Source: Deltaproteobacteria bacterium (GTDB taxonomy: Bacteria > Myxococcota_A > UBA796 > UBA9615). From it: 32,494 bases of DNA. The notes below the pieces were generated by a model. The model did not search any database. It saw only the letters and a list, made by a program, of their open reading frames with translations, and was not told the origin of the DNA. The stretch lies in the NCBI GenBank assembly GCA_023954745.1, contig JAGSHC010000048.1, forward strand, positions 1-32,494, given 5' to 3'. A program made the translations under genes and the position numbers. This document shows, in pieces, positions 1-7,454 of the stretch (positions are counted from its first letter, which is position 1; each line of letters opens with the position of its first letter).

Positions 1-1
1 C

Positions 2-1051
2 GTCCTCGCCATCAAGCAGACCTTGTACCGCACCGGCGCGGACTCCCCGGTGCTCGAGGCCCTCGTGGAGGCGGCGCGGGCCGGCAAGGAGGTCACCGTC
101 GTCGTGGAGCTCATGGCTCGCTTCGATGAGGCCGCCAACATCGCCGGGGCGACGCTGCTCCAGGACGTGGGCGCCAACGTGGTGTACGGGGTCGTGGGTT
201 ACAAGACTCACGCCAAGATGCTGATGGTGGTGCGGCGGGAGGAAGACGGATCCCTGCGTCGCTTCACCCACCTGGGCACCGGCAACTACCACCACCGCAC
301 CGCCAAGCTCTACACCGACTTCGGAATGATCACGGCCGATCCCGAGATCGGGGCGGACGTCCATCAGGTGTTCATGCAGCTGACGTCGGTGGGCCGTGGA
401 GTGAAGCTGGAGCGCCTGCTGCAGTCCCCGTTCACGCTCCTGCCCACGATGCTCGAGCTCATCGCGTTCGAGGCGGAGGAGGCCAAGGCGGGCCGCCCGG
501 CGCGCATCATCGCCCGCATGAACGCCTTGACCGATGTTGGCGTGATGCACGCTCTGTACATCGCCAGTCGCGCGGGCGTGCAGATCGACCTCATCGTGCG
601 CGGCGTGTGCTGCCTCCGGCCTGGGGTCCCGGGGCTCTCGGAGAACATCCGTGTGCGCTCCGTCGTGGGCCGATTCCTCGAGCACTCCCGCGCCTACTGG
701 TTCCAGCACGGCGGGGAGGAGCGCCTCTACCTGGCGAGCGCGGACTGGATGGTGCGCAACCTGCACCGCAGGGTCGAGGTGGCCTTCCCCGTCGACGACC
801 CGGTCCTCAAGCAGCGAGTCATCGACGAGGGCCTGCAGGCTTACCTCGACGACAACCGTCAGTCGTGGGAGATGAACCCCGACGGGAGCTACGGCAAGGT
901 CAAGCGGGCCGGCGACCCCACCTTTCGCGCGCAGTCGATGCTGTTGGAGCGCCTCGGCAAGCTGGGTCGGGCCCCCGCAGGGGACGCAGGTCGACGCCGC
1001 AAGGCTGACCGGAAGAAGAACCGGAAGAAGAGCAAGCGCAAGAACGGGTGA
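2..1051 (+). CDS. ppk1: Polyphosphate kinase 1, C-terminal part (5' end outside window)
   Basis: PPK1 reversibly polymerises the ATP gamma-phosphate into inorganic polyphosphate. The frame is open from base 2 (VLAIKQTLYRTG), so the gene begins upstream and about 349 codons are visible, covering the two C-terminal catalytic domains. The autophosphorylated histidine lies in YKTHAKM (His codon near 209-211). The second conserved histidine is in LEHSRAYWF (codon near 683-685). HLGTGNYH and TAKLYTDFGMIT are also family signatures. The protein ends in a strongly basic tail of about 20 Arg/Lys-rich residues that is not part of the catalytic fold; it could bind polyphosphate or nucleic acid (inference). 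It converges on the next gene with a 24 bp gap. An exopolyphosphatase gene lies 2.6 kb away. Confidence 0.96.
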   Translation, partial: VLAIKQTLYRTGADSPVLEALVEAARAGKEVTVVVELMARFDEAANIAGATLLQDVGANVVYGVVGYKTHAKMLMVVRREEDGSLRRFTHLGTGNYHHRTAKLYTDFGMITADPEIGADVHQVFMQLTSVGRGVKLERLLQSPFTLLPTMLELIAFEAEEAKAGRPARIIARMNALTDVGVMHALYIASRAGVQIDLIVRGVCCLRPGVPGLSENIRVRSVVGRFLEHSRAYWFQHGGEERLYLASADWMVRNLHRRVEVAFPVDDPVLKQRVIDEGLQAYLDDNRQSWEMNPDGSYGKVKRAGDPTFRAQSMLLERLGKLGRAPAGDAGRRRKADRKKNRKKSKRKNG

Positions 1052-1055
1052 TCGG

Positions 1056-1070
1056 CGGGCGCTCCGCCCG
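1056..1070. terminator. Hairpin between convergent genes
   Basis: cgggcg-ctc-cgcccg forms a perfect 6 bp stem with a 3-base loop in the 24 bp gap between the convergent ppk1 and hydrolase genes. There is no T-tract on either strand, so it is at best a weak or factor-assisted bidirectional terminator. Confidence 0.4.
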
Positions 1071-1075
1071 GGGCG

Positions 1076-2647
1076 CTAGTCGCCCTGGTACGAGCCCCAC
1101 AGATCGTCGCGCCCAAAGAGCCACTGTGCCGTGGTGGTGTCGCCGCTCAGGTCGGGTGGGAGGATCTGCGCATCGCAGGCGAAGAGCGTGCTCCCCGGCT
1201 CGCGCACGAAGTTCCACCAAGCGGTGCGAGCGCAGTCGTAGCCCTCGATGGTGGGGGAGTCCCACCCATGCCCGCCCCCGGGGATGACGAGCAGGTGTTC
1301 CTCGGCGCGGTCGGGCATGTCGTCGAGCATGTCGATGACGGGCTCCAGGGGGGTCGCGGGGTCCAGAGACCCGTTGATCCACAGGAGCGGTGTCGTCTCG
1401 ACGAGGGCCTCGTCTGCGCGGGGATCTCTCGCTGCTCGCGGCCAGTCGGCCTCCTCCAACTGAGCCACGCGCAGCGTGGAGCCCAGAGAAAACAGCCCTT
1501 GCCGGTGCAGGTCCAGGGCGTCGTCGACCGATGGGCCGTCGTCCCAGAGCTCGCTCAGGATCACGAGGTTTCCGAGGACCTGGGAGTACATGGGGTCGTT
1601 CCGTAGCCCCTCCAGGGGGTCCGCCACGTTCTCCGCGAACCACCGCAGAGCCTCGCGATCGTCGCCGTTGCACCGGTCGAGGCGGTGGGCCACGGCTGGA
1701 ATCGCGACGCGGGCATCTCCTCCGGCGAGCAAGAGGGCGCCGAAGAAGGAGCGAAGCCGCTCTCGGGTCAGGGAGTCGTCGCCCACCGGGCAGGCGCCCG
1801 TCTGCAGGTTCCCCAGTGCCTCGCGCATCGTGGCGAGCGGATCGCCGCCCAGGCGAGCGACGCAGTCGATGTCGTCGATGCACAGGTCCATGTACGCAGC
1901 GCCCACTGCCTCGTAGGAGGCGTCGTAGTCCGCGAAGGAGAACCCCGGCGGGACGACTCCGAGGCCGGAGGCTCCGTCCGCGATGTTGGGGGCCACCTGC
2001 AGCGTCCGCTGCATCCAGCGCGTTCCGTAGCTTCCACCGTGGATGTGCACGGACTGGCCCTCGGGGCGGGTGGTGTCGATCAGCCAGGCGAGATCGATGG
2101 CAGCCTGGGTGGTGGTGAAGCCGCTGAGGTCGTCGTCCCACCGCTCACGGACCTCTTCACCGCACTGCGCGAGCTCGTCGACCGTGATGGTGCGCCCGCC
2201 TGGGGTGTCGCTGCCCTCCGCTGCGCAGCCGAGGCGCATGCTGCGGCCGGTCCCGCGATGGTCGAGGAGGTAGAAGACGAGGGAGTCGTCGTTGCTGAGA
2301 AACAGCTCCGCGAGCGACTCCTGCATGTTGCCGGCGCCGCCAGGTCCCCCCGACAGCGGCCACACGGCGAACTCGGCGTCGTCGGGGTCGACCCCGGAGC
2401 CGGTCACTCGCTTTACGAACACGGAGATCTGCGCTTCGGTGGGCTCGGCCCAGTCCAGCGGCATCCGCACGTTGGCGCACTCCGCGGGGCCACCGCCGCC
2501 CCCGGTGAACAGGGTGCAGGCCTCCCACTCGACAGGGACGCTCCAAGGCGGAACCTCGGGACCGAGCTCCGGTTCGACCAAGAGTCCGCCGCCGCCGACG
2601 CAGCCAGCGGCGACGAAGGAGAGGGCCGCGATGAAAAGGGAGCGCAT
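1076..2647 (-). CDS. Secreted lipoprotein alpha/beta-hydrolase, TAP-like (peptidase S33) family
   Basis: This is a predicted exported serine hydrolase of the tripeptidyl/prolyl aminopeptidase-like group; the substrate is unknown. The N-terminus is a lipoprotein signal (FIAALSFVAAGC, lipid-modified Cys at about residue 16). The core shows an oxyanion region (PLSGGPGGAG), the nucleophile elbow GGSYG, the acid in WINGSLDPATPL and the catalytic His in IPGGGHGWD. The C-terminal acid and His lie in the TAP-like C-terminal region. Length (523 aa) suits the family. The ATG at 2647 is chosen because the signal peptide starts there. No Shine-Dalgarno is seen; instead a TATCCT hexamer lies 9 nt upstream, inside an inverted repeat. 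Confidence 0.9.
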   Translation of the reverse strand: MRSLFIAALSFVAAGCVGGGGLLVEPELGPEVPPWSVPVEWEACTLFTGGGGGPAECANVRMPLDWAEPTEAQISVFVKRVTGSGVDPDDAEFAVWPLSGGPGGAGNMQESLAELFLSNDDSLVFYLLDHRGTGRSMRLGCAAEGSDTPGGRTITVDELAQCGEEVRERWDDDLSGFTTTQAAIDLAWLIDTTRPEGQSVHIHGGSYGTRWMQRTLQVAPNIADGASGLGVVPPGFSFADYDASYEAVGAAYMDLCIDDIDCVARLGGDPLATMREALGNLQTGACPVGDDSLTRERLRSFFGALLLAGGDARVAIPAVAHRLDRCNGDDREALRWFAENVADPLEGLRNDPMYSQVLGNLVILSELWDDGPSVDDALDLHRQGLFSLGSTLRVAQLEEADWPRAARDPRADEALVETTPLLWINGSLDPATPLEPVIDMLDDMPDRAEEHLLVIPGGGHGWDSPTIEGYDCARTAWWNFVREPGSTLFACDAQILPPDLSGDTTTAQWLFGRDDLWGSYQGD

Positions 2648-2652
2648 GGGGA

Positions 2653-2674
2653 CGACAGGATACGTCTCCTGTCG
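2653..2674. promoter_or_regulatory. Inverted repeat over the hydrolase promoter (candidate operator)
   Basis: cgacagga-N6-tcctgtcg is a perfect 8+8 inverted repeat. It overlaps the minus-strand TATCCT (2657-2662) that precedes the hydrolase start codon by 9 nt. The position over a putative -10 suggests a repressor site; no regulator gene is adjacent. Confidence 0.5.
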
Positions 2675-2701
2675 CCCCCTGACCCTCGAGAGTCGCGCGC
2701 G

Positions 2702-3193
2702 CTACTCCTCGATCGCCTTTTCACCGGAGTGGTACACGTCGTACACGTAGATCTCGACGTCGAGCTCGCCCAGGTGGTGTTCGATCAGAGGCTCCACGTC
2801 GTCCCAGTCGAGGTGGCCGACGCCCGTGGCGAGCTTCGGGAGAGCCACGGAGGCCCACTTTTCCTTCTTGATCAGCTTCGCCAGCGCCTTCAAGGAGTGG
2901 TTGACGTGCTTGACCTTCGCAGGTCCCGGGTGCCCCGTGCCGTGGTGCCCCTTCGGCGGATCCTGGGTGAACAGGTTGACGATGCGAACACCGCCCGGCC
3001 CGCCCCAGGCCCAGAGCCCACCGGGCTTCGGATGGCTGACGTGGCAGTAGTGGCGGAAGTCCTTGTACATCCCGGGCCACTGCTTGCGCAGGGCGAGGGC
3101 CAGTCCGTTCTCGAAGTGGTCCCCGGGAGCCACGCCGTGGGCGATGGCTTCGGACTCGGACAGGAGGATGTCTCCAGTGACGTGATGCAGCAT
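2702..3193 (-). CDS. Macro-domain protein (ALC1/TARG1/DarG-like ADP-ribose binding or hydrolase)
   Basis: A single macro domain of 163 aa. The start VTGDIL, followed by AIAHGVAP and the FENGLALALRK segment, resembles the ADP-ribose pocket of the ALC1/TARG1/DarG branch. PKLATGVGHLDWDDVEPLI matches that branch's second conserved loop. Such proteins bind ADP-ribose or remove it from proteins or DNA; which applies here is unknown. The ATG at 3193 is preferred over longer upstream frames because the domain begins directly there and GAGGAAGAG precedes it. It lies 14 bp downstream of the DksA-like gene on the same strand, so the two are probably co-transcribed. No DarT toxin gene is adjacent. Confidence 0.85.
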   Translation of the reverse strand: MLHHVTGDILLSESEAIAHGVAPGDHFENGLALALRKQWPGMYKDFRHYCHVSHPKPGGLWAWGGPGGVRIVNLFTQDPPKGHHGTGHPGPAKVKHVNHSLKALAKLIKKEKWASVALPKLATGVGHLDWDDVEPLIEHHLGELDVEIYVYDVYHSGEKAIEE

Positions 3194-3207
3194 GGGTCTT
3201 CTCTTCC

Positions 3208-3534
3208 TCAGGCCGCGCAGGAAACGCAGACGGTGGTGAAGGGCACGGCCTTGAGCCGGCCAACAGGGATGCTCTCTCCGCAACCGGCGCACTCGCCGTA
3301 GTCCCCAGAGTCGATGCGGCCGATGGCGGTACGAATCTGGGACAGGGTCGCCCGGTCGTGCTCATCGAGGGCCTCGAGGACCTCGTCGTTCTCGAGGAAC
3401 TGGGCGCGGTCGCTCCAGTCATCGGGCGCCTCGCGGTCAACGCCTCGAAGGTGGGCCTCGATCTTCTGCACCCGCTGCGAGAGGCTGGCCGCCTGCTCTT
3501 CGAGCTGGGTTCTGATGTTCGCGTAGTTGGACAT
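3208..3534 (-). CDS. DksA/TraR family C4 zinc-finger protein
   Basis: A 108 aa protein with an N-terminal coiled-coil-like helix pair (acidic tip region ENDEVLEALDEHD) and a C-terminal four-cysteine zinc finger, CAGC...CVSC. The motif GDYGECAGCGESIPVGRL is typical of the family. Relatives bind the RNA polymerase secondary channel and modulate initiation; the short length puts it nearer the small DksA-like proteins than E. coli DksA (151 aa). The ATG at 3534 is supported by GGGAGGGAG upstream. The gene is first in a likely two-gene unit with the macro-domain gene. Confidence 0.9.
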   Translation of the reverse strand: MSNYANIRTQLEEQAASLSQRVQKIEAHLRGVDREAPDDWSDRAQFLENDEVLEALDEHDRATLSQIRTAIGRIDSGDYGECAGCGESIPVGRLKAVPFTTVCVSCAA

Positions 3535-3618
3535 TCGGATCTCCCTCCCGCGGGAATGCGCGGGGTGTTCAGAGGGAGAGCAAGAACCGGACCAGCTTGT
3601 TGGACGCAGAAGAGCCAG

Positions 3619-3642
3619 CTGGCACAGGGGTCGTTGTGCCAG
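3619..3642. repeat. 8 bp-stem inverted repeat upstream of the dksA-like gene
   Basis: ctggcaca and tgtgccag form a perfect 8 bp stem around an 8-base loop. The repeat lies in the 144 bp gap between ppx and the dksA-like gene. It shares the core ggcaca with the neighbouring hairpin at 3657-3674. It could be an operator or an RNA hairpin. Confidence 0.45.
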
Positions 3643-3656
3643 GACTGTGGGCGATG

Positions 3657-3674
3657 GCACAGCCGAGGCTGTGC
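3657..3674 (-). terminator. Hairpin just downstream of ppx
   Basis: gcacagcc-ga-ggctgtgc (7-8 bp stem, tight loop) begins 4 bases after the ppx stop codon on the minus strand. The position suits a terminator, although no U-tract follows. Confidence 0.5.
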
Positions 3675-3678
3675 GGAA

Positions 3679-5178
3679 TCACACGATGTTCAGCGAGAAC
3701 CCGACCGCGGGGAGGAGGCTGGCCTCATCCACCAGGTCTGCGTGCTTGAGCGGGTGCTCCGCCAGCCAGCCCACGGGGAACCTCAGGACGAGGTCGTTGC
3801 CCTTGGCCGACATCGCGATCGGAGGCTGCGAGCGCGACGATCGGGTGCGATGCAGCCGCACCGCGAGGCGCAGCAGCACGGTGAATTGCAAGGCCAACTG
3901 GAGCTGGGATGGACCGATGTGCTCGCTCACCCGGTCGAGGTGGAGCTTGCGACGGTGGTTGCCCACCGCCGACGCCAACAGGGCCTGGTCCGCGCGGGAG
4001 AACCCGGGCATGTCCGCGTGCCGCAGCAGATAGGCGCCGTGCTTGTGGTACCCGCTGTGGTTCACCGAGAGCCCCACCTCGTGGAGCAGGCAGGCCCAAG
4101 AGACGAAGCGCTGCCCGTCGAGCCGGTCGATGCTCCAGGCGTCGCACACCTGGTGAAACAGACTCAGCGCGGTCCGCTCCACACGGGCCGCGTGCTCGCG
4201 ATCCACGGAGTACCGTTGCTGAAAGCTGGCGATGGTGAGGTCCCGCGCGTCTTCGTGGTGCAGCCGCCCCAGCAAGTCGTGGAGCACCCCTTCACGCAGG
4301 GCTCCCTGGGACGCGACCATCTCCTCGATGTGAAACGTCTCGAACACCGCCCGGAGAATGGCGCCCCCACCGGCAATGGAGACGGCTCGGTCGTGACTCA
4401 ATCCCGCGAGGTTGCGCGCTCGGAGGGACGCTACGTCGCCGGCGGAGAGGATCTCAGCCTTGAGGGAGTTCAGCGCGTCCAGAGTGATCCCGGACTGCGC
4501 CCACCCAGCCTCACGGGTGATCGCCTCGATGGACTTGATGGTGCCAGAGCTTCCATAGACCGCCTCCCACCCCAGGGCGCGGTAGCGACGCTTGATCCCG
4601 CCCAGCTCGATGCGGGCGCGGGTGTGGGCGTCCTCGAAGGCCTGCTTCGTGAAACCGTCTTGGAAGAACTTGATGGACCACCGCAGATGACCCATCTGCA
4701 CGGAGTCCCGCTCAATGGGTCGGTTCCCCTGACCCACGATGAGCTCGGTGGAGCTCCCACCGATGTCCACAACGAGCCGCCGCTGCGGGTACTCCGGCAC
4801 CGATCGAGCGACGCCGAGGTACACGAGGCGTGCTTCCTCCTGGCCCGAGACCAGCTCGATGGAGTGCCCCAGCGCCTCCTCGAACTTCGGGAGGAACTCG
4901 CGGGCATTCTTGGCGCGACGAAGCGTGTTGGTGCCCACGGCGCGCGTCGCGGTGGTGGGAAGCTCCGCGAGCCGCTCCCCGAACTTCAGCAGGCAGTCGA
5001 GGGCGCGCTTGCGGGTGTCGGCGTCGAGGTTCTGATCGGCATCCATGCCCGCCGCGAGACCCACCCGCTCGCGCAAGCGATCCATGACATGCACCCCGCC
5101 TTGGTCGACGCGAGCCACCACCATGTGGAAGGAGCTCGAGCCCAGGTCGATCGCCGCGTACTGATTGCCTTCCGACAT
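3679..5178 (-). CDS. ppx: Exopolyphosphatase / pppGpp phosphohydrolase (Ppx/GppA family)
   Basis: 499 aa. Residues about 1-310 form the actin-like two-lobed Ppx/GppA domain: AAIDLGSSSFHM near the start, GTNTLRRAKN, the VDIGGSSTELI phosphate loop and a later SIAGGGAIL. The C-terminal 180 residues are the HD-like domain, with LLHEVGLSVNHSGYHKHGAYLL. The length matches full E. coli Ppx rather than the short form. It should remove terminal phosphate from polyphosphate and possibly from pppGpp. The ATG at 5178 fits the domain start; longer frames add only low-complexity residues. No clear Shine-Dalgarno is visible. It is close to ppk1 but not in one operon with it. Confidence 0.93.
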   Translation of the reverse strand: MSEGNQYAAIDLGSSSFHMVVARVDQGGVHVMDRLRERVGLAAGMDADQNLDADTRKRALDCLLKFGERLAELPTTATRAVGTNTLRRAKNAREFLPKFEEALGHSIELVSGQEEARLVYLGVARSVPEYPQRRLVVDIGGSSTELIVGQGNRPIERDSVQMGHLRWSIKFFQDGFTKQAFEDAHTRARIELGGIKRRYRALGWEAVYGSSGTIKSIEAITREAGWAQSGITLDALNSLKAEILSAGDVASLRARNLAGLSHDRAVSIAGGGAILRAVFETFHIEEMVASQGALREGVLHDLLGRLHHEDARDLTIASFQQRYSVDREHAARVERTALSLFHQVCDAWSIDRLDGQRFVSWACLLHEVGLSVNHSGYHKHGAYLLRHADMPGFSRADQALLASAVGNHRRKLHLDRVSEHIGPSQLQLALQFTVLLRLAVRLHRTRSSRSQPPIAMSAKGNDLVLRFPVGWLAEHPLKHADLVDEASLLPAVGFSLNIV

Positions 5179-5284
5179 CCGGCGAAGGGTGCCACAACCG
5201 GGACCCCGCGGGCCTCGCGCCGCGTGGTTCGCCCCAGCTGTTCCCAAGACCGAGGATGATCATGTTCCTCGTTCGCGCCCGTCC

Positions 5285-5290
5285 TACGGT
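5285..5290 (+). promoter_or_regulatory. TACGGT, putative -10 of a leaderless transcript
   Basis: TACGGT ends 6 bases before the ATG at 5297 and no Shine-Dalgarno is present. It is part of the window-wide TANNNT pattern. Confidence 0.4.
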
Positions 5291-5296
5291 GCTCCA

Positions 5297-5830
5297 ATGG
5301 AGAGACCTCATCAGCGACCCAGGTTCCGGTTCCTCGTCCACCGCGATCGCGCGGAGGTGACCTCGCTCCTCGAGCAGGGGCTGACGATGGACGGGACGCC
5401 CTGCGTCGGAAGCGTCAGCCAGGCGCACGCCTGGATCCACGTGCGCGCGGAGGCTCGCCACTTCTGGTCCCCGACGCTGGACCTGATGCTCGAGGAGACG
5501 GAGGCCGACGAGCCGGAGCAGGGCACCTGGCTTCGAGGGCGCTTCGCGCCCCACCCCAGCGTGTGGAGCATGTTCATGTTCATCTACGCGGTGCTGGGCC
5601 TTCTTGCGACCCTGGCCGCCATGTACGGCTTCGCTCAGATCACGCTGGCCGAGCCGCCCTGGGCCTTTGGGGGCACCGCTGCAGGCGTCGCGCTGATCGG
5701 CTTCGTGTACGGCGCGACCTTCATCGGACAGGGACTCGGCGCCGAGCAGATGACGGAGATCCGCCTCTTCCTCGATCGCACGGTGGGGCCCGGCCCCGAG
5801 GCCGTTCAGTCTCCGCAGCCGGACCAGTAG
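5297..5830 (+). CDS. Small inner-membrane protein, unknown function
   Basis: A 177 aa protein with no recognised family. The N-terminal ~95 residues are soluble-looking (FRFLVHRDRAEVTSLL, WIHVRAEARHFWSPTLDLMLEE). Two membrane segments follow, about residues 94-115 (MFMFIYAVLGLLATLAAMYGF) and 121-145 (PWAFGGTAAGVALIGFVYGATF). The C-terminus is a short acidic/Pro-rich tail. The layout resembles small membrane proteins that carry an SRPBCC-like domain, but this is not certain. The ATG at 5297 is chosen over an upstream in-frame start because the extra 44 residues overlap the divergent ppx start and look non-coding. Confidence 0.7.
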   Translation: MERPHQRPRFRFLVHRDRAEVTSLLEQGLTMDGTPCVGSVSQAHAWIHVRAEARHFWSPTLDLMLEETEADEPEQGTWLRGRFAPHPSVWSMFMFIYAVLGLLATLAAMYGFAQITLAEPPWAFGGTAAGVALIGFVYGATFIGQGLGAEQMTEIRLFLDRTVGPGPEAVQSPQPDQ

Positions 5831-5840
5831 CCCGAAGCGC

Positions 5841-6713
5841 TCAGCTCTGGGAGGCCGCCAAGGCCTGACCCGCTCGCTTCACCGCTTGCTCCACGGCTGC
5901 CCGCAGGGCGCGCGCGGTGGGGTAGCGCTTGTCCCGACTCACGGCGAGGCAACGCTTGAGAGGGAGCTTCACCTCGTCCGGCAGGAAGGCGCGACCCTTT
6001 TCGTCGCCCCAGCTGCCGCTCACGACCTCTTGCATCGTGTCGAAGTCGTTCTTCGCCGCGAAGGCGGGGCGCCCAACGAGGGCCTCGTACAGAACGACGC
6101 CGGCGGCCCACAGATCGCAGCGGCGGTCGATGTCGGGCTCCGACCGCACCTGCTCGGGACTCATGTAGTTCGGCGTTCCGACCCGAGGAGGGAGGCGGTG
6201 ATTGCGCTTCTCCCGAAGCGTGCGCTCCGTGAGCCGGGCGATGCCGAAGTCGAGGAGGACCGGCGAGACACCGTCTTCGGCGTCCTGCAGGAAGATGTTC
6301 GAGGGCTTGAGGTCGCGATGCACGATCCCGCGCTCGTGCACCTGGTGCAGCGCATTGAGCACGGGGACGAGGTAGCCCGCGATCTCGTTGAGATCGAGGG
6401 AGCCCTTCTGGTCGAGCACCGACCGCAGGTCGCGGCCGACCATGTGGTCCCGCACCAGCCCAGCGATGCCTGGCTCGATGAGGACGTCGGTGATGGCTGC
6501 AAGGTGCGGCTTCTTGAGCCGGCTCAGCGTCCTCGACTCGCGGAGGAAGCGCTCGCGCACCTCCTCCTCGGCGAGCTCCGCGGGAAGCATCTTGAGCACG
6601 TGCACGGTGCCGTGAATGGAGTGCTTGACGCGGTACGTCGAACTGGTGTCCGCGTGGCCGAGCATCTCTTCCACGACATAGCGGTCAATGGTCTGTCCAG
6701 GTTCTAGCGACAT
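5841..6713 (-). CDS. Hanks-type Ser/Thr protein kinase, soluble
   Basis: 290 aa and almost entirely kinase domain (about residues 11-275), with no membrane segment or sensor region. The catalytic loop VHRDLKPSNIFL, the metal-binding DFGIARL and MSPEQ in place of APE are intact, and the ATP-anchoring Lys is in VLKML. The glycine-rich loop is degenerate: LGHADTSSTY keeps only the first of the three glycines. Substrates are unknown. It lies 36 bp downstream of yggS on the same strand, but TAAGAT 8 nt before the ATG could give it its own transcript. The ATG at 6713 is preferred to an upstream TTG because it directly precedes the domain. Confidence 0.9.
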   Translation of the reverse strand: MSLEPGQTIDRYVVEEMLGHADTSSTYRVKHSIHGTVHVLKMLPAELAEEEVRERFLRESRTLSRLKKPHLAAITDVLIEPGIAGLVRDHMVGRDLRSVLDQKGSLDLNEIAGYLVPVLNALHQVHERGIVHRDLKPSNIFLQDAEDGVSPVLLDFGIARLTERTLREKRNHRLPPRVGTPNYMSPEQVRSEPDIDRRCDLWAAGVVLYEALVGRPAFAAKNDFDTMQEVVSGSWGDEKGRAFLPDEVKLPLKRCLAVSRDKRYPTARALRAAVEQAVKRAGQALAASQS

Positions 6714-6721
6714 CGCGGGGG

Positions 6722-6727
6722 ATCTTA
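6722..6727 (-). promoter_or_regulatory. TAAGAT, putative -10 of a leaderless kinase transcript
   Basis: On the minus strand TAAGAT ends 8 bases before the kinase ATG; no Shine-Dalgarno is visible. It would allow the kinase to be transcribed separately from yggS. Confidence 0.4.
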
Positions 6728-6749
6728 TCAAGAGTGTGGGGGGGCGCGC

Positions 6750-7454
6750 TCATCGCGGTCGCGCTCCGAAGACCGCAGTACCCACGCGAACTCGTGTCGC
6801 GCCTTCCTCGATGGCCACCTCAAAGTCGCTGCTCATTCCCATCGAGAGCACCGGCAACCCCACGGGATATGCGGCTTCGAGCCCATCCCGAAGGGTGCGA
6901 AGAGCGCGGTGGTCGACCCGGGTCTCCGACGGGTTCCGGCGAGCCGGGGGAATGTGCATCAATCCCCGAACATCGACCCCTGGGAGGGCCGTGAGCTCCG
7001 ACATCGCCGACCTCAGAGCGTCCGGGTGGAAGCCCCCCTTTCCTTCTTCGCCAGCCAGATTCACCTGGAGAAGGATCTTCTGGGCGAAGGAGCCGCCTCG
7101 GCTTGCGCCCCGCCGGCTGATTTCCCTTGCGAGACGCGTGCTGTCCACAGTTTCGATGAGATCCACCCGACCCAGGAGGTGTCTCACCTTGTTGCGCTGA
7201 AGGTGTCCAATGAAGCTCCAGCGCAGGCCGCTGCGCGCCAGGAGCGCGGGATCTTCGGCCTTTCGTTGCCACTCCTGCACGTAGTTCTCCCCGAAGTCCC
7301 GGGCACCTGCAGCCCACGCCTCGGCGACGGCAGACGCGGGGTGCACCTTGCTGACCGCCACGATCGTGACCTCGTCGGGCGCCCTCCCGACTCGCGCGCA
7401 CGCCGCATGTACCCGATCGCGCACCGACTGCCAGCGATCTGCCAGCTCGCTCAC
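6750..7454 (-). CDS. yggS: YggS/PLPBP family pyridoxal 5'-phosphate homeostasis protein
   Basis: 234 aa, the normal size for this single-domain alanine-racemase-fold protein. The PLP lysine is in IVAVSKVHPAS; GARDFGENYVQEWQRK, WSFIGHLQRNKVR and LSMGMSSDFEVAIEEGATRVRVGTAVFG are family signatures. Members bind PLP and maintain B6 and amino-acid balance rather than catalysing a known reaction. It starts with GTG at 7454, which overlaps the maf stop by four bases (GTGA), so the two are translationally coupled. Confidence 0.95.
   Translation of the reverse strand: MSELADRWQSVRDRVHAACARVGRAPDEVTIVAVSKVHPASAVAEAWAAGARDFGENYVQEWQRKAEDPALLARSGLRWSFIGHLQRNKVRHLLGRVDLIETVDSTRLAREISRRGASRGGSFAQKILLQVNLAGEEGKGGFHPDALRSAMSELTALPGVDVRGLMHIPPARRNPSETRVDHRALRTLRDGLEAAYPVGLPVLSMGMSSDFEVAIEEGATRVRVGTAVFGARPR

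Noticed and set aside
2702-3534. DarT-DarG toxin-antitoxin system
   Set aside because: The macro domain fits, but no DarT-like ADP-ribosyltransferase is next to it; the partner is a zinc-finger regulator.
3619-3650. Sigma-54 promoter upstream of the dksA-like gene (minus-strand TGGCAC)
   Set aside because: The -24 half matches, but no GC-containing -12 element occurs at the required spacing.
1685-5259. Two long plus-strand frames (1685-3301 and 3358-5259) opposite the hydrolase, macro, dksA-like and ppx genes
   Set aside because: They run across several real genes and their gaps, and no domain was recognised in them.
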